IMG/VR virus record: IMGVR_UViG_3300032229_001005
Span: 1 to 20,311 of that record
From: a virus
Length of the DNA stretch: 20,311 nt
Strand: one strand, 5' to 3'
The notes beneath the pieces are model-generated. The model ran no database searches. It saw only the letters and a program-made list of their open reading frames with translations, and was not told the DNA's origin. Below are positions 16,698-20,311 of the stretch, piece after piece (the stretch's first letter is position 1; the number at the start of each line of letters is the position of its first letter). The translations under genes and the position numbers were made by a program.

Positions 16698-16704
16698 ATA
16701 AATA
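16698..16704 (-). promoter_or_regulatory. TATTTAT motif in the tube-chaperone gap (candidate promoter element)
   Basis: The minus strand carries CTATTTATTAAAAATAAAA just after the tail tube stop codon, 61 bases before the gp26-like start. A second, weaker TATATTTAA lies closer to the hairpin. Because a strong hairpin lies between this motif and the next gene, any transcript from here would have the hairpin in its leader. It is called only through recurrence of the heptamer in other gaps. Confidence 0.25.
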
Positions 16705-16717
16705 GTATCTTGATAAA

Positions 16718-17206
16718 TTAGTAGACTAACACACATCTGTCCATTCTCAAACTAGCAGTAATTTCTGCTAATCCGTCTGTGCTATATCCTAATGAACCAA
16801 AGTTAACATCTGTTAAAAATGTTCCATAAAGAATCCACTTTTCCACAACAACTCCGGTTGGGTCTAACATTTCGAGGTCGATGTCTTTCTTATAACCTGC
16901 GGCATATCCCATACGACCTGTTACAGATTCAGCGTGTAAACGAACCCACTCCATAAGAGCCTGTGCCGCTGATGGACCAATTGGGTCTCTAAATTTCACA
17001 CTAATCGGATCCCAATTGAATCGTCCCGCAACGAATGTTGATGTATTTAGGAATTGGATTTCTGTAGATCCTATTTTAATTGATGGTCTTGCTGCAGATT
17101 CAACAAACCACTCATTTATACCAAGTGATGATGGAAACCTTAAGATAAAACGATTCTGTCGTTTTGGTTCGTAAGGAATCGGCATTTTCATTAATAAATC
17201 AGCCAT
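16718..17206 (-). CDS. Tail tube protein, gp19-like
   Basis: This 162-residue protein builds the inner tail tube through which DNA passes. It matches the T4 gp19 family in length (T4: 163 residues) and in sequence layout. It has an N-terminal FILRFPSSLGINEWFVESAARPS segment (leading strand and loop), a central WDPISVKFRDPIGPS segment typical of the family, the helix AAQALMEWVRLHAE, and the C-terminal strands DIDLEMLDPTGVVVEKWILYG and AEITASLRMDRCVLVY. The start is ATG 17206, preceded by an A/T-rich leader (AATTAAAAACAC) with no Shine-Dalgarno sequence. It lies downstream of sheath and HAD genes and upstream of the chaperone-like gene, which fits a tail operon. The 96-base leader is one of the longest gaps in the window and holds a candidate promoter motif, suggesting separate or boosted transcription of this abundant protein. 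Confidence 0.93.
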   Translation of the reverse strand: MADLLMKMPIPYEPKRQNRFILRFPSSLGINEWFVESAARPSIKIGSTEIQFLNTSTFVAGRFNWDPISVKFRDPIGPSAAQALMEWVRLHAESVTGRMGYAAGYKKDIDLEMLDPTGVVVEKWILYGTFLTDVNFGSLGYSTDGLAEITASLRMDRCVLVY

Positions 17207-17244
17207 GTGTTTTTAATTTTTTTTTTGTTTCTGTTATTTTATAG

Positions 17245-17251
17245 ATAAATA
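17245..17251 (-). promoter_or_regulatory. TATTTAT motif upstream of the tail tube gene (candidate promoter element)
   Basis: The 96-base gap between the HAD gene and the tail tube gene contains TATTTAT followed by CTATAAAATAA on the minus strand, 38 bases before the tube start. The same heptamer occurs in all five larger gaps of this window, which makes it a candidate phage promoter element. A high-output structural gene follows. No experimental or consensus match supports it; T4 late promoters read TATAAATA, which is nearly the reverse complement. Confidence 0.3.
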
Positions 17252-17302
17252 TATCCGTACTCAAAAATTTTTCTATTTACTTTTTTTTTGAGATCCGTAT
17301 TC

Positions 17303-18163
17303 TTAATTTACTTCTTTCTTATAGCCTCCAGCAGTAGAATAAGTTTTAACAATATTATCTGGTTTATTTTTGAAATGCTTTTGCATTACTTCTATATTTT
17401 TTGGGTCATCGTCACTAAATCCTATTGATAATTTTTCCGGATTAAATTTATTAGCAATATCCTTTTTTAAGAAGGCTTTTTTATTAAGTACTGCTGCCAT
17501 TCCTTTAATATAACTAACAAAATCTTCCATCGCTTCGACTTTGGCTTCTTCAGGATTAACAGCCCCTTTGTCGTCTCCAAAAGATACCGGATGATACTTA
17601 TTAAGTTCTAAATAAGATTTGATAAGTTCCTCATCCGTCATTTCATCTTCACCCACAAAAGACCTATATTTTTTTAGATTTTTTATTAACTCATCTTTAT
17701 CTATCCCGTTGAAACCTTCTATAATATAGTTATAAATTGCTTCTTTTATAGTGTTTGGATTATGACCTCTCGCAGTTATTATCGCAAATATTGAACCATT
17801 ATTTATTGCTTCTCTAAAATCATCGAACGCCGGTCCTTTTTTTGCCCTTAAAGAGTCCACCAAAAAATCTTTGTCTCCCTCAGTTCTAAAATTTCTAAAT
17901 GGTGAGTCGGCATACCCTACAATAGTATTACCTTTATATGAGAATGGTTCGTTACCAATCTTGTGTCTGAACTCGGCAAAATCATCAGTAGACATGCCAA
18001 TCTCATTACCATCTTCATCTTTGACCAAAATTTTTGTTGGCATATGAACTATATTATCGTCCCAATCGAACGCATAATACTTTAGGTCCGGTGCCCCTTC
18101 ACTTTTGAATCCTTCTGTAAACTCTTTTCTCATTTGGCTAAAGGGGGGATATTGTCCCCCCAT
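17303..18163 (-). CDS. HAD-superfamily phosphatase-like protein
   Basis: The 286-residue protein has the ordered motifs of haloacid-dehalogenase-type phosphotransferases. Motif I is YAFDWDDNIV, with the expected nucleophile and acid/base aspartates at about D33 and D35. Motif II is IITARGH, with the Thr near residue 130. A Lys-rich stretch (KKAFLKKDIANKF) could supply motif III. Motif IV is IGFSDDDPKNI near residue 248, for Mg2+ binding. The catalytic set looks intact, so it is probably an active phosphatase. Phage HAD proteins include polynucleotide 3'-phosphatases and RNA-repair-associated domains, but nothing here fixes the substrate. It starts 9 bases after the sheath stop codon and is presumably cotranscribed with the sheath gene. 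Its position between sheath and tube genes is unusual, since it has no evident structural role. The start is chosen at ATG 18163 because it is the first in frame after the sheath stop; codons 1-7 lie in a GC-rich hairpin. The cap region (about residues 40-120) is not one I can name. Confidence 0.8.
   Translation of the reverse strand: MGGQYPPFSQMRKEFTEGFKSEGAPDLKYYAFDWDDNIVHMPTKILVKDEDGNEIGMSTDDFAEFRHKIGNEPFSYKGNTIVGYADSPFRNFRTEGDKDFLVDSLRAKKGPAFDDFREAINNGSIFAIITARGHNPNTIKEAIYNYIIEGFNGIDKDELIKNLKKYRSFVGEDEMTDEELIKSYLELNKYHPVSFGDDKGAVNPEEAKVEAMEDFVSYIKGMAAVLNKKAFLKKDIANKFNPEKLSIGFSDDDPKNIEVMQKHFKNKPDNIVKTYSTAGGYKKEVN
18143..18161 (-). promoter_or_regulatory. GC-rich hairpin at the start codon of the HAD gene
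   Basis: On the minus strand GGGGGGA (18161-18155) pairs perfectly with TCCCCCC (18149-18143) around the five-base loop CAATA. The first G of the stem is the G of the ATG start codon. Only a short TTT follows, so it is a poor intrinsic terminator. A 7-bp stem with six G:C pairs is exceptional in this AT-rich window and would be expected to reduce ribosome loading on the HAD gene or to protect the 3' end of the sheath message. The structure is seen in the sequence; the effect is inferred. Confidence 0.6.
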
Positions 18164-18172
18164 AATTTGTTA

Positions 18173-20311
18173 TTAGATATTTTCGAACGAAGCTCCTGTT
18201 GGAGTGATGAAGAATTCGATATCGATGAATTCTAGTGCCTTCGTTGGTTTTAAGTATATCTTACCTGTTAATGTATTTCTATCTAAGTCTTCAGGTGTAG
18301 AAGAAACTGTTACTCTGAAGTCATAAAGACCTCTATCTCTCCTTATTGAATCTAAGATAGGGTTAACACTATCTAAGAATTGTTGTCTAACGATTTGGTC
18401 GTTTTGTTCGAACAACAATCTTACCGCTACTGCTGAAATTAACTTTCTTGCTTGAAGTAACAATCTTCTTACGTTCAATCTGTTAAGTGCGGTGTCAGCA
18501 ACTTGTAAAGTTTTGTTACCCCAAATTACTGTTCCCACATCAGAGAAAGTTGCGATAGGGTTAATTCTACCTTGATAAAGTGTGTCTCTATCTTCTTGAG
18601 TCAACTTAACTCTCGCCTTGATTGAATTTACAAGACCTCTTGTGTAACCCGCTGATGCGAACCAAGGGAATGCGATGTTATCTGTCAATGCTAAGTTTCT
18701 ACAAACTTCACCTGTTGCAGGTAAGTAAATTTGTGTATTATTAACAGTATCTCTTGTAAGAATCCAAGGATAGTAAGTTGCTGTGTAGTTAGAATCAATT
18801 CCTGTGTTATCCAAGTTATCAACTGCTTCTTGAGAGTAAATGATGTCTTGAGGATTAGTTGCATCAGGAGTATACATGTTATAGTCAGGAGTAGTTGCGA
18901 TATAAACTGAATCCGCTCTTGAGAATTGTACCATGTCGATAGTCTCTTCTACAAGGTTAGAGTTGTTTACATAATCGATACTTGATGTTGCAAATACGTT
19001 GATATTAGTTGATTCAGGATTTGCAAATGTCAAAATACCGAGTAAGTAAGCGTAGTAGTCAGTGTTTGCAAAATCTTGAGTATTGTTTTGAACTACAATT
19101 CTTTTGAATAGACCGTCTCCAGTTGCATTTGGATATCTTGTTGAAGGGGATGCTCCCGCTAAGTACCCATCTGCACCTAACACGAATCTATCTTGATTTG
19201 TTCTAAACTCTCTATAGATATCCCATCCATCAAATCCACCAGCGAAACATACTGTATATTTTCTTGAATAAATAAAGTAGTATGGGTTTTCTTGAGTTTC
19301 AGGGTCTCTTGTAAAGTCAGCAACACCACACTCAAAAGCAGTTTGACCACTTGTCAAGGATGAGTTTGAGATTGTAACAACAGTAGCACCTGAGTCCATG
19401 TGGAAACCTTTACTTAAGTAGTTCCAAGCAGAACCATCAACAGGTAATGGGGACTGAATCCAGTTTGTTGGATTCTGTGTACCTTTATATTGTAAGAATG
19501 AATCATCAACTCCAAATTGACTTGAGAAACCTAAGTAACTTCTTCTTACAATGTCTCCTGAAGATTCAACAACGTCAGTTGGAGCTCCGAAAGGAGGATT
19601 GTAAACAACTTCACCAGGGAAATAATATTTTGTTTTGAAAATTGGAACTGGTGAAGGGTTTGTTACAGATTCGTATTCTCTTTGAGTATATCCATAGAAA
19701 CCACAAGGTATTGCGTCCACAGGTGCTTCGTCCGCCATTTCAATCATTATGTATCTTGAAATCAATGCGTACTCTCCATCTGTAGATCCTATTTTCTTAG
19801 CAACAAAGTTGTTAGACAATGGGTCCATGTTACAATTAGTAAATTTCTCAATAACAACAGGATTTGCATCGGTGTCAAAGAAATTTCTAACCAACACGTC
19901 AAATGTCATATTATTAAAAGATAAATTAGTAATTGAAACTTTTACCTCGGTGTTCGCCGCGTTACCATCCGAAATTGAAACGAACTTGAATAAGTTATAA
20001 ACTTTATTACCTCTTAATTCAGAAACTAAAAATGGTGTACTTGGTGCTTTGTATTGTGTTACATTATAAGCAATTGATGTTGGGTCTTCAGTTCTTGCAT
20101 CTGGTAGAGCGATTAAATTACAATTTAATCCACGTATATATCCTTGATTGTAAGCGTATGTCAAAGTACTTGGATAAATTTCTTCAACATAAACAGGAAC
20201 TTCATTTCTTGATTTACCGAAGTTATCAACACCTAATACCTTAGTAATATATTTCGAAGATGATGCAGACATTGAAGTTTCAAAAGAGAAATTGTCACCG
20301 TCTTTAGTTAC
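18173..20311 (-). CDS. Contractile tail sheath protein, gp18-like (5' end outside window)
   Basis: This is the protein that forms the contractile outer sheath of the phage tail and shortens to drive the tube through the host envelope. The C-terminal ~200 residues carry the hallmarks of the T4 gp18 / phage sheath family: a VIWGNKTL segment, then LNRLNVRRLLLQARK, a QFLDSVNPILDSIR helix, GLYDFRV, and IYLKPTKALEFIDIEFFI near the end. An ATG at 20272 could serve as a start, but the frame stays open for 13 more codons (VTKDGDNFSFETS) to the window edge, with no stop and no ribosome-binding site at that ATG. I therefore treat the gene as truncated by the window, with about 712 residues visible, already longer than T4 gp18 (659). 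The N-terminal and middle part is less conserved, as is usual for the surface domains. Stop is TAA; the next gene begins 9 bases later. Family assignment is secure; the true start is not visible. Confidence 0.95.
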   Translation of the reverse strand, partial: VTKDGDNFSFETSMSASSSKYITKVLGVDNFGKSRNEVPVYVEEIYPSTLTYAYNQGYIRGLNCNLIALPDARTEDPTSIAYNVTQYKAPSTPFLVSELRGNKVYNLFKFVSISDGNAANTEVKVSITNLSFNNMTFDVLVRNFFDTDANPVVIEKFTNCNMDPLSNNFVAKKIGSTDGEYALISRYIMIEMADEAPVDAIPCGFYGYTQREYESVTNPSPVPIFKTKYYFPGEVVYNPPFGAPTDVVESSGDIVRRSYLGFSSQFGVDDSFLQYKGTQNPTNWIQSPLPVDGSAWNYLSKGFHMDSGATVVTISNSSLTSGQTAFECGVADFTRDPETQENPYYFIYSRKYTVCFAGGFDGWDIYREFRTNQDRFVLGADGYLAGASPSTRYPNATGDGLFKRIVVQNNTQDFANTDYYAYLLGILTFANPESTNINVFATSSIDYVNNSNLVEETIDMVQFSRADSVYIATTPDYNMYTPDATNPQDIIYSQEAVDNLDNTGIDSNYTATYYPWILTRDTVNNTQIYLPATGEVCRNLALTDNIAFPWFASAGYTRGLVNSIKARVKLTQEDRDTLYQGRINPIATFSDVGTVIWGNKTLQVADTALNRLNVRRLLLQARKLISAVAVRLLFEQNDQIVRQQFLDSVNPILDSIRRDRGLYDFRVTVSSTPEDLDRNTLTGKIYLKPTKALEFIDIEFFITPTGASFENI

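Noticed and set aside
17260-17292. CTCAAAAA / TTTTTGAG inverted repeat and ATCCGTA direct repeat in the HAD-tube gap
   Set aside because: The stem is A/T-only apart from two pairs, the loop is 17 bases, and no U-run follows on the minus strand. It is weak in a gap this AT-rich.
1-20311. Contractile injection system (Afp/PVC) or type VI secretion cluster instead of a phage
   Set aside because: The gp19, gp18, gp26 and tape measure types and their order fit a phage tail better; no AAA+ ATPase, toxin or TssB/TssC pair is present. Capsid genes are outside the window, so this is not absolutely excluded.

Overview
The window is AT-rich and every gene I can support lies on the minus strand, read from high to low coordinates. 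It is the tail-assembly module of a contractile-tailed (myovirus, T4-type) phage or a close relative. None of the start codons examined has a convincing Shine-Dalgarno sequence; instead they follow A/T-rich leaders. This is typical of Bacteroidota, especially Flavobacteriia, and a marine or aquatic flavobacterial phage is my best guess. The host is an inference. No tRNA, rRNA, CRISPR, insertion sequence, integrase or replication gene was seen, and no non-coding gap exceeds 100 bases.

Layout in transcription order: (1) tail sheath, gp18-like, whose 5' end runs off the window at 20311; (2) a HAD-superfamily phosphatase-like protein placed between sheath and tube; (3) tail tube, gp19-like; (4) a gp26/T4_baseplate-family protein followed by a 59-residue overlapping reading frame in the +1 frame; (5) tape measure protein of 616 residues; (6) a 1707-residue baseplate/tube-cap protein containing an OmpA-like domain; (7) a 107-residue LysM-like baseplate protein; (8) a giant 2465-residue baseplate hub protein with a possible cell-wall-degrading domain and an IPT/TIG domain; (9) a 74-residue and (10) a 229-residue protein of unknown function.

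How they work together: the tape measure (4-5 region) sets the length of the tube, which polymerises on the baseplate built from the large proteins 6-8. The sheath then assembles around the tube. The gp26-like gene and its overlapping frame sit exactly where lambda, P2 and Mu carry a tail-assembly chaperone pair made by programmed frameshifting. The parts are T4-like but the order (sheath, tube, chaperone, tape measure, baseplate/hub) is that of Mu/P2/lambda-type phages.

The most interesting points are the overlapping frame with a T6C slip site, the HAD enzyme with a GC-rich hairpin on its start codon, the OmpA-like domain buried in a baseplate protein, the very large hub, and a TATTTAT motif found in all five intergenic gaps longer than 30 bases.
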